Shown piece by piece: positions 9,208 to 18,048 of a stretch of DNA of 64,000 nucleotides (position 1 is its first letter; each line of letters begins with the position of its first letter). The stretch lies in the NCBI RefSeq assembly GCF_004336745.1, contig NZ_SJXD01000011.1, positions 372,001-436,000 on the forward strand, given 5' to 3'. This stretch comes from Roseococcus sp. SYP-B2431 (lineage in GTDB: Bacteria; Pseudomonadota; Alphaproteobacteria; Acetobacterales; Acetobacteraceae). The translations under genes and the position numbers were made by a program. The notes under the pieces were generated by a model. It saw only the letters and a program-made list of their open reading frames with translations. It did not search any database and was not told the origin of the DNA.

Positions 9208-10185
9208 GTGCCGCTCCCCGACGCCCAGACCTTTGATCCCGTGCGCTTCCCGGGCGTCGCGCCGGACGAGGCCTGGCCGCCCGAGGCCTTCGACTTCGCG
9301 GCCCCCTGGCTCGCCGGCGACAGCCTGGCCTTCGAGCGCGGCATCTCGGGCGAGATCGTCTTCGTCCGCCGCTTCGAGGCGCTGCGGCTGGTGCTCGACA
9401 TCGACAACGCGCATTCCGCGCTCGACATCCCGCCCGGCAGCCGGGACTTCCGGCTGTTGCGCCTCGTGCCTTCGGCGCTGCGGCTGGTCGAGGCGGTCAG
9501 CCCGGGCGACCCCGTGCCGCCGACCTTGCGCGGCGAGCCGCTGCCGCCGCCCGAGGACCACCAGCTCTATGCCGCGACCACCGCGCTCGTGGCGGCGCTG
9601 GAGCGGGGCGCGGGCGAGGCGGGCGGCGCCTTCCTCGACGCGCTGCGCCGCACGCCGCCGGGGTTGAACATGTTCGAGGTCGCGGCCGCGCGCTGCATCA
9701 GCGAGGGCGGCTTCGCGCTCGAGCGCATGGCGGGCCTCGCCAAGGGCCTGCAGCGGCTGGCCCGCGCCCATGCCGAGGTGCTGGCCGCCTCCGCGGCCCA
9801 GCCCGACTACGAGGGCATGGAGCGGATGGTCACGGCCACGACCCGCGTGCTCGTGCGCGACGCCGGCTGGTCGGGCGACCTGCTGGCGCATGCGCTGCGG
9901 CAGATCGATCCGCTGGCCGCCACCCCGCGCGAGACGGCGGAGAACCTGCGCGTCGCGGCCGTCGCGATGCTGGACGGCGATGCGACGCTGGGGGCGGCGA
10001 CGCGGCTGGCCGCGGCCCAGGCGGAGGTGCGGGACCGGCTGGTCGACCTCGGCATCTTCTGGCGCAGGCTGGCGGCGGCCTGGTCGAGCGTGCATCCGCA
10101 GCTGACGGACCGGCGGGAGGTGGACGCGCTGTGCCGCAACATGCTGCGGCGGCTGCAACTGAAGGCGCTGTATCGGGGGGCGTGA
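9208..10185 (+). CDS. Conserved-looking hypothetical protein, 325 aa
   Basis: A GTG-started cytoplasmic protein with normal high-GC codon use, so probably a resident gene. No signal peptide and no membrane segment are visible. The second half (about 140-320) is Ala/Leu/Arg-rich and likely all-helical, including LNMFEVAAARCISEGG and a C-terminal basic helix (CRNMLRRLQLKALY). I do not recognise a family. It stands alone: the insertion-like element ends ~50 bp upstream and an AT-rich stretch follows. Confidence 0.6.
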   Translation: MPLPDAQTFDPVRFPGVAPDEAWPPEAFDFAAPWLAGDSLAFERGISGEIVFVRRFEALRLVLDIDNAHSALDIPPGSRDFRLLRLVPSALRLVEAVSPGDPVPPTLRGEPLPPPEDHQLYAATTALVAALERGAGEAGGAFLDALRRTPPGLNMFEVAAARCISEGGFALERMAGLAKGLQRLARAHAEVLAASAAQPDYEGMERMVTATTRVLVRDAGWSGDLLAHALRQIDPLAATPRETAENLRVAAVAMLDGDATLGAATRLAAAQAEVRDRLVDLGIFWRRLAAAWSSVHPQLTDRREVDALCRNMLRRLQLKALYRGA

Positions 10186-10487
10186 TCTGCATTCGTCAGC
10201 CGGACCGTTGCTGACGAGTGCCGGTCCCAATCGCTAGGCTAAACGGCCTTCTCAGCGGCGCTGTAGCACCAATTTTAAGTGCTGAAGTAGGGCTGATCGG
10301 CTTAGGCGGAGCAGCTCGACTAGGTCTGCCGAAGATAGTTGACGACGTTTTCTCTGGACAGACTGCTATGTTCAAGGTTTAGGTGCAGGGGTGGATTTTA
10401 TCAGCCCCTTATCTCCTGTGGCTCTTCAGAATCAATCTTCTGCGCCGAGTTTATATATTGGATCTGCCATTTTTTTCCATCTAGGAA
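10186..10487. other. AT-richer intergenic stretch with only short, broken open frames
   Basis: GC content falls sharply after 10200. A 54-codon frame starting with GTG at 10218 and ending at 10382 encodes a Gly/Ala/Leu-rich hydrophobic piece. An overlapping frame continues to about 10548 without a start of its own. The two could be halves of one gene with a single-base lesion near 10370, but I cannot assign either. Nothing else is visible before the ORF at 10488. Confidence 0.3.
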
Positions 10488-10958
10488 ATGATTGTGTCGG
10501 AACAGATATTTCATTACGAAACAAGGAGTTGGACTGTACTAATCTGTATATTTATAGTTAGCATGTGGGGAATATCAATATCTATTTTAGGCGTTATTCA
10601 ATACATATCCATTTATTTCGTAATATTTTGGCTTCTTGCTTCGATATTATTTTTCTGTGGCGGTATAAATTGGTATATTTATAGGAGCCCTATAATAACT
10701 AGTCCAGATAGTATTTCAAAAATCGTTTTTGGTAACGTCATTAGACGTATCTTGTGGACTGAAGTTGTTACGATAGAAGAAAGATGTGATTATGATCCGA
10801 CACAAGGAAGAAATATCCATTCATGGAAAATTGTCGGTGTTGGCTTATATAATAGAAATATCGCCATTGATTTTGACGAGACAATTCAAAATGTAGCAAA
10901 TCTTTTAGTTATTATAGAAAGAAAATTAGATAAGGAAAAATTTAGAAGGATTAGATGA
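10488..10958 (+). CDS. AT-rich membrane protein with two helices and a possible bacterial PH-like domain
   Basis: 156 residues. Base composition is strikingly AT-rich, with codons such as ATA, TTT and AAA that are almost absent from neighbouring genes; this is strong evidence of recent transfer. Two adjacent hydrophobic helices (about 17-38 and 42-62) are followed by a cytoplasmic region of ~90 residues (beginning RSPIITSPDSISKIVFGNVIRR) that reads like the beta-rich membrane-proximal PH-like domain of small inner-membrane proteins. That domain call is an inference from topology only. Its stop codon overlaps the ATG of a small secreted-protein gene (10955), suggesting a two-gene unit. It could be an immunity-type protein, but nothing proves this. 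Confidence 0.6.
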   Translation: MIVSEQIFHYETRSWTVLICIFIVSMWGISISILGVIQYISIYFVIFWLLASILFFCGGINWYIYRSPIITSPDSISKIVFGNVIRRILWTEVVTIEERCDYDPTQGRNIHSWKIVGVGLYNRNIAIDFDETIQNVANLLVIIERKLDKEKFRRIR

Positions 10959-11165
10959 TGTACAAGACGATAATTTTACTTCGTCCTTAGCCTTTGCTTG
11001 GCTGCCCCTTCATCGGCGCAATCAATTGCCTCTCCACAAGGCCAGAGCAGCTTTCCATCGCTTCCGCAGATCGAGGCAGCGGCCCGACAGCAGCTCCGTG
11101 AAGGCGGTTTCCGTCCCACCCGCGCCGCCTTCATCGAGCTGGTGCCAAGCCGAAGCGACAATTGA
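10955..11165 (+). pseudogene. Broken gene for a small secreted protein
   Basis: ATG overlaps the preceding stop (ATGA). The first codons give MMYKTII, then a stop soon follows in frame. Removing one T from the run at 10974-10977 would join this to YFVLSLCLAAPSSAQ, making an ideal Sec signal peptide with an A-P-S-S-A-Q cleavage region and then ~45 residues of mature protein ending at 11165. Such a clean signal peptide across two frames is unlikely by chance. It is either a real one-base frameshift or an assembly error. Function is unknown. It was probably co-transcribed with the AT-rich gene upstream. Confidence 0.4.
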
Positions 11166-11265
11166 TATGCGATTAGAGCGTTCCTCGACCTAAATGAATC
11201 GGTAGCCTTTTCCGACACGATTGAAGTCTGCTTCAAGCTCTCTGCCGGCGAGGAGGTTGGCAGAG

Positions 11266-11442
11266 ATGTCGAAAGCCCTATCGGTGGATTTGGGGGAACG
11301 TGTGGTTGCTGCGGCGGCTGCGGGTGCTTAGCGACGGGGCGTGGCAGCGCGCTTTGGCGTCGGTATCTCCAGTGCCATTCGTTGGTGGCCTCAAGGAGCG
11401 GACACAGGGACGTCCAAGCGGCGGGCAGCGACAGATTCATGA
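11266..11442 (+). pseudogene. IS630-family transposase N-terminal remnant
   Basis: The frame begins MSKALSVDLGERVVAAAAAG and, after an in-frame TAG at 11329-11331, goes on RRGVAARFGVGISSAIRW. This is the N-terminal helix-turn-helix of IS630-type transposases. The TAG sits where the family normally has a small residue, probably a TCG to TAG change. About 20 codons later the frame ends, and no catalytic DDE region follows, because the tctC gene begins there. It is a dead fragment marking an old insertion. Only the DNA-binding piece is recognisable. Confidence 0.7.
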
Positions 11443-11485
11443 TCCCGCCGGCCCACATCGCGAACGGCTGCCGGCCGGTTTTCAG

Positions 11486-12463
11486 CTACCGCTCCCGCCA
11501 GGGCCTCCGCTGCCACAGCGCCTGCAGCTGCGCCTCCGTCCGCTGCGCCATCGCCCGGTACTCCGCCCCGATCAGCGTGTGCAGCGGCATGAACTGCCGC
11601 TTCGCCTCGCGGAGGAAGTCTGTGTCGCGCAGCGCCACGGCGAAGGCCGCGGTCAGCCGCGCCGTGACCGCCCCGGGCAGGCCGGGCGGCCCGATCAGCC
11701 CGCGCTCCGCGCCGTTCAGCACCTCGAAGCCCTCTTCCCGGAAGGTCGGCACGTCCGTCGCCTCCTCCCACCGCCGCTCGGCGGCCTGGGCCAGGATGCG
11801 CAGCCGCCCCTCGCGCTTCATGGCGAGCGCGTCGCCCACGTTGATCGCGGCGAGGTCCATGTGCCCGCCCAGCAGCTGCGGGATCAGCGGCGCCGCGCCG
11901 GCGAAGGGGATGTGGACCAGCGGCGGCACATTCGCCGCCTGCTCGAAGTTCATCATGAAGAGATGGTCGTCCGAGCCCACCCCCGTCGTGCCGTAGGTGA
12001 GCTGGCCCGGCCGCGCCCGCGCCGCCGCCACGAGGTCGGCCACGCGGCGGAAGGGGCTGTCGGCGCGGACGTAGAAGCAGTTCGCGTCGCCCACCACATT
12101 GGCGAGGAAGGTGAAGTCCATCGCCCGGAAGCGCGCCGGCCGCTCCATCGGGATGGCGTTGTGCGCGGGCAGGGTGGTGGCCCCCAGCGTGTAGCCGTCC
12201 GGCGCCGCGTTGAAGATCGCCTCCAGCCCGATCTGCCCCGCCGCGCCGCTGCGGTTCGTGACGACGTGCCGCATCCCCGGGATCTGCGCCGCGACCAGCG
12301 GCATCACCAGGCGCGCCATCACGTCCACGCCGCCGCCTGCGGGGAAGGGGATGATGACCTCGACGGGGCGCTCGTTCGGCCAGGCGGCCGCCTGGGCATG
12401 GGCGAGGCGCGGCGCCGCGAGCGCGGCGGCGCCTCCCGCCAGGATCTGGCGACGACCGGACAT
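11486..12463 (-). CDS. Bug/TctC-family tripartite tricarboxylate transporter substrate-binding protein
   Basis: 325 residues, standard for the family. An N-terminal twin-arginine-like or Sec export signal (GRRQILAGGAAAL, cleavage near AHAQ) directs it to the periplasm. Family hallmarks are PFPAGGGVDVMARL after strand one, the NRSGAAGQIG loop, APDGYTLG, and the ligand-loop region GTTGVGSDDHL. A strong ribosome-binding site (GGGAGGAAG) precedes the ATG. TctC proteins bind carboxylates and similar ligands. No TctA/TctB genes are nearby. The neighbour at 12530 shares GSDDHL and the C-terminal LQALWQRRPWR, so the two arose by tandem duplication. Confidence 0.9.
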   Translation of the reverse strand: MSGRRQILAGGAAALAAPRLAHAQAAAWPNERPVEVIIPFPAGGGVDVMARLVMPLVAAQIPGMRHVVTNRSGAAGQIGLEAIFNAAPDGYTLGATTLPAHNAIPMERPARFRAMDFTFLANVVGDANCFYVRADSPFRRVADLVAAARARPGQLTYGTTGVGSDDHLFMMNFEQAANVPPLVHIPFAGAAPLIPQLLGGHMDLAAINVGDALAMKREGRLRILAQAAERRWEEATDVPTFREEGFEVLNGAERGLIGPPGLPGAVTARLTAAFAVALRDTDFLREAKRQFMPLHTLIGAEYRAMAQRTEAQLQALWQRRPWRER

Positions 12464-12529
12464 GACTTCCTCCCTGGATTTTTCAGGGAGCCTGGAGGCT
12501 CCGGACCACGCGGCGCAAGGGCAATCTGC

Positions 12530-13489
12530 TCAGTCGCGCCAGGGCCGGCGCTGCCACAGCGCCTGCAATGCGGCATGGTCGGCCGCCATCCTCCGCCGGT
12601 AGGGCAGGCCGACCAGGGGCCGCAGCGGCAGCATCTGGGCCTCTGCCTCCTGAAGAAAGCCGGGATCGGCCAGCATGTCCTTCAGCGCGAGCTCGAACTG
12701 CAGGGTGATCTCGGCCGGCAGGCCCGGCGGCGCCGCGATGCCGCGGGCCGCGCCGCCCGTCACGTCGAAGCCGCCCTCGCGGAAGGTCGGCAGGGTCCCG
12801 GCCGCGGGCCAGCGCTCGGGCCCCGCCTGGGCCAGGCCGCGGATGCGCCGGCCACGCAGCAGCGGCAGCGCCTCGCTGGCGTTGAAGGCGCCGACGGCCA
12901 GCGTGCCCACCAGCAGGTCGCGCTGGATCGGTCCGGTCGAGGCATAGGGCACGTGCAGCAGCGTGATCTCGGCGGCCGATTCGAAGCCCAGCACGAGCAG
13001 GTGGTCGTCGCTGCCGATGCCCGTGGTGCCGATGCCGATCTCGCCCGGCGCGCCGCGCGCCGCCATCTGGAGGTCGGCCAGGCTGGTCCAGGGGCTGTTG
13101 GCCTTCACCCAGAAGCCGCCGGGATCGTCCACGATATTGGCCAGGAAGGTGAAGCCCTCCGGATCGTAGCGCGGCCGCCGCTCGATCGCCATGGCGTGCA
13201 GCGGCGTCGCGGTGACCATGCCGAGCGTGTAGCCGTCGGCGGGCGCGTGGAAGAGCGCCTCGAAGCCGATCTGGCCGCCCGCGCCTGGCCGGTTCGTCGC
13301 GACGCAGCGCGCGCCCGGGATCTGCCGGGGCAGGTGCTGCGCGACGAGGCGCGCGATGGCGTCATGCGCGCTGGCCGCCGGTGCGGGGACGATGATCTCG
13401 ATGGGGCGGTCGAGGGGCCAGGCGGCCCGGGCCACGCCCGGCGCGGCCAGCGCGCCCCCCGCCAGCAGGAACGCCCTGCGGCGCGGCAT
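12530..13489 (-). CDS. Bug/TctC-family substrate-binding protein (paralogue of the downstream gene)
   Basis: 319 residues from the ATG that begins the export signal (MPRRRAFLLAGGAL, cleavage near ARA). Upstream in-frame codons exist but lie before any plausible signal peptide. TctC features: an unusual VPAPAASAHDAIARL where the family has PFPAGGGxD, then NRPGAGGQIG, ADGYTLG and GTTGIGSDDHL. It ends LQALWQRRPWRD, almost identical to the end of the 11486-12463 protein. The missing glycines in the first ligand loop suggest altered specificity. It is divergent from the thioesterase gene, with ~80 bp between starts. Confidence 0.88.
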   Translation of the reverse strand: MPRRRAFLLAGGALAAPGVARAAWPLDRPIEIIVPAPAASAHDAIARLVAQHLPRQIPGARCVATNRPGAGGQIGFEALFHAPADGYTLGMVTATPLHAMAIERRPRYDPEGFTFLANIVDDPGGFWVKANSPWTSLADLQMAARGAPGEIGIGTTGIGSDDHLLVLGFESAAEITLLHVPYASTGPIQRDLLVGTLAVGAFNASEALPLLRGRRIRGLAQAGPERWPAAGTLPTFREGGFDVTGGAARGIAAPPGLPAEITLQFELALKDMLADPGFLQEAEAQMLPLRPLVGLPYRRRMAADHAALQALWQRRPWRD

Positions 13490-13572
13490 GTCGTTTCTCG
13501 CTCGATACGCCGTGCAGGGTGGATGCCCGCGCCGATTCCGTCCAGCCTGCGGACAGGAAGCAGGAGCATGGA

Positions 13573-14022
13573 ATGGCATCGCTGATGGAGGAATTCGGCG
13601 TCGAGGGCGAGTGGAGCATGGCCGTGCGCCATCGCATCCGCTGGGCCGAATGCGACCTCTACGGCCATGTGAACCACACGGCCTATCTCGTGATGTTCGA
13701 GGACCTGCGCGTGGACCACTGGCGCTCGCTCGGCCAGGCGCTGCGGGCGGACCAGCCGGGGCCGGTCGTGGCGAAGCTGGAGGCGCGCTACCTCCGCGCG
13801 CTCGCCTTCGAGGACGAGGTGCTGCTGACCCTGCGCGTGGCCGGCCTGCGCAACACCAGCTTCACGCAGGACTACGCGGTCTGGCGGAAGGGGCTCTGCT
13901 TCGAGTGCCGGGCGCTGCTGGTCTGCGTGCGGGACGGCGCCAGCACGCCCATCCCGCCCGAGGCGCGGCGGCTGATGATCGAGCGGGATGGGGCGAAGGC
14001 CGAGGGAATCAGGCCGGCCTGA
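13573..14022 (+). CDS. Acyl-CoA thioesterase, 4-hydroxybenzoyl-CoA thioesterase-like hotdog fold
   Basis: 149 residues from an ATG 7 bases after AGGAG. The motif WAECDLYGHVNHTAYLVMFE is the signature of the hotdog thioesterases related to 4-hydroxybenzoyl-CoA thioesterase and YbgC; the Asp in CDLYGHVN is the likely catalytic residue. It should hydrolyse acyl- or aroyl-CoA thioesters in the cytoplasm. It is a lone gene, divergent from a tctC gene. Substrate is not deducible. Confidence 0.85.
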   Translation: MASLMEEFGVEGEWSMAVRHRIRWAECDLYGHVNHTAYLVMFEDLRVDHWRSLGQALRADQPGPVVAKLEARYLRALAFEDEVLLTLRVAGLRNTSFTQDYAVWRKGLCFECRALLVCVRDGASTPIPPEARRLMIERDGAKAEGIRPA

Positions 14023-14031
14023 ACGGCCGGC
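14013..14031 (+). terminator. GC-rich hairpin across the thioesterase stop codon
   Basis: A perfect 7-bp stem GCCGGCC/GGCCGGC with a 5-base loop that contains the TGA stop of the thioesterase. It lies between convergent genes. There is no T-run, so it is only a possible attenuator or Rho-assisted terminator. Confidence 0.3.
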
Positions 14032-14046
14032 GCCCCCGGCAGCCCC

Positions 14047-16842
14047 TCAGGCCGCCGCCTCCACCGCCATGAAGCCCCGAACCGCGCGCCGCAGCTCCGC
14101 CAGCAGCATCCGCGCCATCTCCGGCGCGCCGGGCTCCTCGTCCTGCAGCGCCTTCAGCACGCCGCGCGCCCTTGCGACCAGTTCCGGCTCGCCCAGATGC
14201 CCGACCGTCCCGGCGATCGCGTGCAGCGCCTCCAGCAGGGCGCCCTTCTGCGTCCCGGCGGCCTCCAGCTGGTCCAGCCGCTTCCGCAGCTCCGCCAGGA
14301 AGAGCGGCCGGAGCGCGCCCAGCTCCTCCGACGCCGCGTCGCCGGCCGGCTTGCCCCCGGCGGGCCTGCCCGAGACCAGCGAGGCCAGCACCCGCAGGAG
14401 CTGCCCGCGCTCCACCGGCTTGCTCAGATGCGCCACCATGCCCGCCGCGCGGCAGGCCGCGACATCCTCGGGAAAGGCGCTGGCGGTGAGGGCCACGACC
14501 GGCACGCGGCCCGCCGGCCCGGGCATGGCCCGCAGCCGCCGCGTGGTCTCGATGCCGTCCAGGCCGGGCATCATCACGTCCATGAGCACCACGTCAAAGG
14601 GACGGCCCTCCCGCGCCGCGACGGCCGCCGCCTCCAGCGCGGCCACCCCCTCGGTGACGGTCTCCAGCTCGAAGCCCGTGGTGGCCAGCAGCGCCCGCAG
14701 GACGGAGAGATTGGCCGGCACGTCGTCCACCGCGAGCAGCCGCAGCGGACGCCCGGCGTCGAAGGGCGCGGCCTCCGGCTCCCTCTCCGCCCGATCCTCT
14801 CCGGCCAGGACCAGCGGCAGCTCCACCCAGAAGCAGGCGCCCGTGCCGCCGCGCGCGTCGGCGCAGCCGATCCGCCCGCCCATCAGCGCGGCGAGGCGCG
14901 CGGTGATGGAGAGGCCCAGTCCCGTGCCCTCGGCCTCGGAGGGGGCGAGGCGGGTGAAGTCGGTGAAGAGGCGGTCGCGCTCGCTCTCCGGCACGCCCGG
15001 TCCCTGGTCGGCGACCTCGAAGCGCAGCAGCGCCGGGCTGGAATGCACCGTCGCATCCAGCCGGACGGTGCTGCCCGGCGGCGTGAACTTCACCGCATTG
15101 GCGAGCAGGTTGAGCACCATCTGGCGCAGCCGCGTGGCGTCGGCCTTGATGCGCGCCGGCAGCCCCTCGGCCTTGAAGCTGAGCCGGACCTCCTTGGCCT
15201 CGGCGAGCGGCTGCACCATCGCGAGGGCATCCTCGAAGATGGCGGCGGGCGGCGCGGGGGCCAGGTTGAGCGTGAGGCTGTGCGCCTCCATGGCCGCGAT
15301 GTCGAGAACCTCGTTGGCCAGCGCGAGCAGGTGGCGCGCCGTCGCGCCGACCAGCACCGCCTGGCGGCGCTGGGCCACCGGGAGGCTGGTCTCGCCCCCC
15401 AGGCGCTCCGCCAGGCGCAGCAGGCTGGAGAGCGGGGTCCGCAGCTCGTGGCTGACATGGGCGAGCAGGCGCGACTTGGCGGCGGTGGCGCGATCCGCCG
15501 TGTCCCGCGCCTCGGCCAGGGCGGCCATGGTCTGCCGGGCCGCGGTGATCTCGCAGAGGATGACGACGGTGCCGCCCTCCGCCACCCGCTGCTTCGCGAC
15601 GCGGAGCCAGCGCCCGTCGGCCAGCTCGCGCTCGAAATAGCCGTCCGCGGTGCGGTGCGACTCGAGCGCGGTCGCGACCTGCACCTCCAGCGGCGCCGGC
15701 TGGCGGACCCGGTAAAGCCCGCGCGCGAGCCAGCCGCGCACGAGCTCCTCGTAGCGGTATCCCGGCACGAGGAGGCCCTCCTCCACCCCCATCAGCGCCC
15801 GGTAGCGCGAGTTGCAGACCACCAGCCGGTCCTCGGCGTCCCAGAGCACGAAGCCGTCGGGCAGGCTCTCCACCGCGTCGACGAGGCGCCGGCTGGCGGC
15901 CTCGCGCTCCCACGCGGCCCGCTGGCGGGCGCTGAGCGCGATCAGCAGGGCGGCGGAGAAGGCCAGGACGAGCGCGGCGATGAGCGCCCCGCCGCCGAGG
16001 ACGCGCTGGCGGATATGGAACCACTCGGCCAGCGCCACCTGCTCCGGCAGCACCGCGACGGCGAAAAGACCGGGATAGAAGATGGCCCGCGCAGTGGCGA
16101 AGACATCGCCGCCGCCCTGCCGGTTGGGGCTGCGGACGACGCTCGCCTCCCGGGCCAGCATGCGGGCCGGGGCCGGCAGCCTGCGGCCCTCCAGCTCCTC
16201 CTGGCCGGGCCCCGCGGCGAGCACCAGCCCGTCCGCCCGCTCCAGCCGGATGCGCAGCGCCGAGGGGTTGACCATGGGGGCGAGGGCCGAGGTGATCAGC
16301 GCCGTCGGGATCTCGGCGGCGGCCAGCACGTCCGGCCGCCCGGCGCCGGACGGGATGCGGCGGACCATGACCAGCATGAGCTCGCCGGTCTGCGGATGCG
16401 GCACGGGGCCGAGGATCGAGGCGGCGTCGGGCTTCAGCTCCGCCTGGAGCTGCGCCGCCGGGATGGCCAGGGGGCGCCCGCGCCGCGTCTCCACGGCCGA
16501 GGCCCAGACCATGCCGCCGGTGTCGGCCAGCAGGAGGTTGCGGTAGGTGAAGCTGTGCGCCGTCATCTCGCGTAGCGCCCGGCTCGTCCGGTCGGCATCC
16601 CCCACGTCCAGGAAGTCCTGGCCCATCAGCTCGCCGAGGCTGGTGATCTGGCCCTCCACCTGCAGGAGGTGGCGGTTGAGCAGGGATTGCGCGACGTCGG
16701 CGGCGCGGGTGACCACGCCCTCGGCGGCCGTCACCGACATCAGCTCGCCGCGCCACAGCAGCCGCGCCACCAGCACGCCCAGCGCCAGCAGCACGGCCGC
16801 GGTCGCGACGATGACGAGGTTCTTCAGGCGGGCGTGGCTCAT
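14047..16842 (-). CDS. Membrane-bound hybrid histidine kinase (Cache-like sensor, PAS, HisKA, HATPase, REC, Hpt)
   Basis: 931 residues from the ATG used here; in-frame alternatives up to a TTG at 16911 would add 23 residues. Order: helix (~10-27), a periplasmic Cache-like region (~30-270), second helix (~285-305), PAS (~320-430), HisKA with HVSHELRTPL, HATPase with N-box LANAVKFT and GTGLGLS, receiver with VDDVPANL and phospho-acceptor Asp in VLMDVMMPG, and a C-terminal Hpt with the likely phospho-His in LHAIAGTVGHLG. It therefore holds all four steps of a phosphorelay in one chain, but no output regulator is adjacent. The signal sensed is unknown. Confidence 0.88.
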   Translation of the reverse strand: MSHARLKNLVIVATAAVLLALGVLVARLLWRGELMSVTAAEGVVTRAADVAQSLLNRHLLQVEGQITSLGELMGQDFLDVGDADRTSRALREMTAHSFTYRNLLLADTGGMVWASAVETRRGRPLAIPAAQLQAELKPDAASILGPVPHPQTGELMLVMVRRIPSGAGRPDVLAAAEIPTALITSALAPMVNPSALRIRLERADGLVLAAGPGQEELEGRRLPAPARMLAREASVVRSPNRQGGGDVFATARAIFYPGLFAVAVLPEQVALAEWFHIRQRVLGGGALIAALVLAFSAALLIALSARQRAAWEREAASRRLVDAVESLPDGFVLWDAEDRLVVCNSRYRALMGVEEGLLVPGYRYEELVRGWLARGLYRVRQPAPLEVQVATALESHRTADGYFERELADGRWLRVAKQRVAEGGTVVILCEITAARQTMAALAEARDTADRATAAKSRLLAHVSHELRTPLSSLLRLAERLGGETSLPVAQRRQAVLVGATARHLLALANEVLDIAAMEAHSLTLNLAPAPPAAIFEDALAMVQPLAEAKEVRLSFKAEGLPARIKADATRLRQMVLNLLANAVKFTPPGSTVRLDATVHSSPALLRFEVADQGPGVPESERDRLFTDFTRLAPSEAEGTGLGLSITARLAALMGGRIGCADARGGTGACFWVELPLVLAGEDRAEREPEAAPFDAGRPLRLLAVDDVPANLSVLRALLATTGFELETVTEGVAALEAAAVAAREGRPFDVVLMDVMMPGLDGIETTRRLRAMPGPAGRVPVVALTASAFPEDVAACRAAGMVAHLSKPVERGQLLRVLASLVSGRPAGGKPAGDAASEELGALRPLFLAELRKRLDQLEAAGTQKGALLEALHAIAGTVGHLGEPELVARARGVLKALQDEEPGAPEMARMLLAELRRAVRGFMAVEAAA

Positions 16843-17071
16843 GCTCAAGCCGAGGGGGGCCGATGCCAGCGGGCCGGGCCTTCCCCGCATCTCCATGCCT
16901 CGGCTTGGCAATCCCGCATGATCTCACCCCTGGGCACGGCAGCCCGCGGCGCGCCGCAGTGGCGGGCCGTCTTCTGGCCGGAACTCCTACTACCTGGAGG
17001 TGAAACTGTCGCGCGGATTTTCGCGTCCGGCGCGAATAGCGGCCGCGCCGCCCGCCATTCCCGTCGGGCCC

Positions 17072-17953
17072 TCAGGGCTTGATCAGGGTGCCCGCGCCGC
17101 CGACCGTGAAGAGCTCGCGCAGGACGGCGTGCGGCACGCGCCCGTCCAGGATCACGGCGCCCTTCACCCCTTGCTCGACCGCGTAGATGCAGGTCTCGAC
17201 CTTGGGGATCATGCCGCCCGCGATCCAGCCCGCCGCGATGCCCGCCCGGGCCTCGGCCACCGTCATCTCGGTGATGAACTTCCTGTCCGCGTCCATCACG
17301 CCCGGCACGTCGGTCAGCATGAGCATGCGCTCGGCCGAGAGCGCGCCCGCGACGGCGCCCGCCACGGTGTCGGCGTTGATGTTGTAGGTCTGGCCGTCCG
17401 GGCCCACGCCGACCGGCGCGATGACGGGCACGATGTCCGCGCCGATCAGCAGCTTCAGCACCTTGGTGTCGATCTCCTCCGGCTCGCCCACGAGGCCGAG
17501 GTCCAGCACCTGCTCGATGTTCGAGCCGGGGTCCTTGATCGTGCGCGTGGCCTTGCGGGCGCGGATCAGCCCGCCGTCCTTGCCGGAGATGCCGACCGCC
17601 AGCGCGCCGGCGCGGGTGATGGATTCGGCCACCTGCTTGTTGACGGTGCCCGCCAGGACCATCTCGACCACCTCGACCATCTGCTGGTCGGTGACGCGCA
17701 GGCCCTGCACGAAGGTGGACTTCACGCCGAGGCGCGAGAGCATCGCGTTGATCTGCGGCCCGCCGCCATGGACCACGACGGGATTGACGCCGACCTGCTC
17801 CAGCAGCGCGATGTCGCGGCCGAAGCGCAGCGCGGTCTCCTCCTCGCCCATCGCGTGGCCGCCGTATTTCACCACCACGATCTGGTCGTCGTAACGCTTG
17901 AGATAGGGCAGGGCGCCGGTCAGCGTCTGCATTTGCGCGAGGGCGTCGTCCAT
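17072..17953 (-). CDS. argB: Acetylglutamate kinase
   Basis: 293 residues. It phosphorylates N-acetyl-L-glutamate in arginine biosynthesis (cytoplasm). Visible: [10 protein letters not shown] near residue 30 (ATP phosphate binding), [11 protein letters not shown] near 63, the [15 protein letters not shown] substrate/nucleotide region near 200, and [10 protein letters not shown]. It lies ~95 bp after engB on the same strand, the last gene of the rpmH-rnpA-yidD-yidC-engB block, and is probably transcribed with it. Confidence 0.95.
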   Translation of the reverse strand: MDDALAQMQTLTGALPYLKRYDDQIVVVKYGGHAMGEEETALRFGRDIALLEQVGVNPVVVHGGGPQINAMLSRLGVKSTFVQGLRVTDQQMVEVVEMVLAGTVNKQVAESITRAGALAVGISGKDGGLIRARKATRTIKDPGSNIEQVLDLGLVGEPEEIDTKVLKLLIGADIVPVIAPVGVGPDGQTYNINADTVAGAVAGALSAERMLMLTDVPGVMDADRKFITEMTVAEARAGIAAGWIAGGMIPKVETCIYAVEQGVKGAVILDGRVPHAVLRELFTVGGAGTLIKP

Positions 17954-18048
17954 GGCGTGTCCTTGGGAGGCTTTGACCCGGCTATCCGATGCGCGCCGCG
18001 GCGCGTCAACCCGCGCCGGGTCAGGCTCGGTTCAGGCCGGGGCGCGGA

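Noticed and set aside
10976-11458. 160-codon minus-strand frame
   Set aside because: It covers both the signal-peptide gene and the IS630 remnant on the plus strand, which carry recognisable motifs; its own translation is Pro/Ser-rich without a fold.
14047-16911. Long plus-strand reading frames of up to ~790 codons opposite the histidine kinase
   Set aside because: These are shadow frames caused by high GC; their translations are Arg/Gly/His-rich with no domains, while the minus strand has clear kinase motifs.
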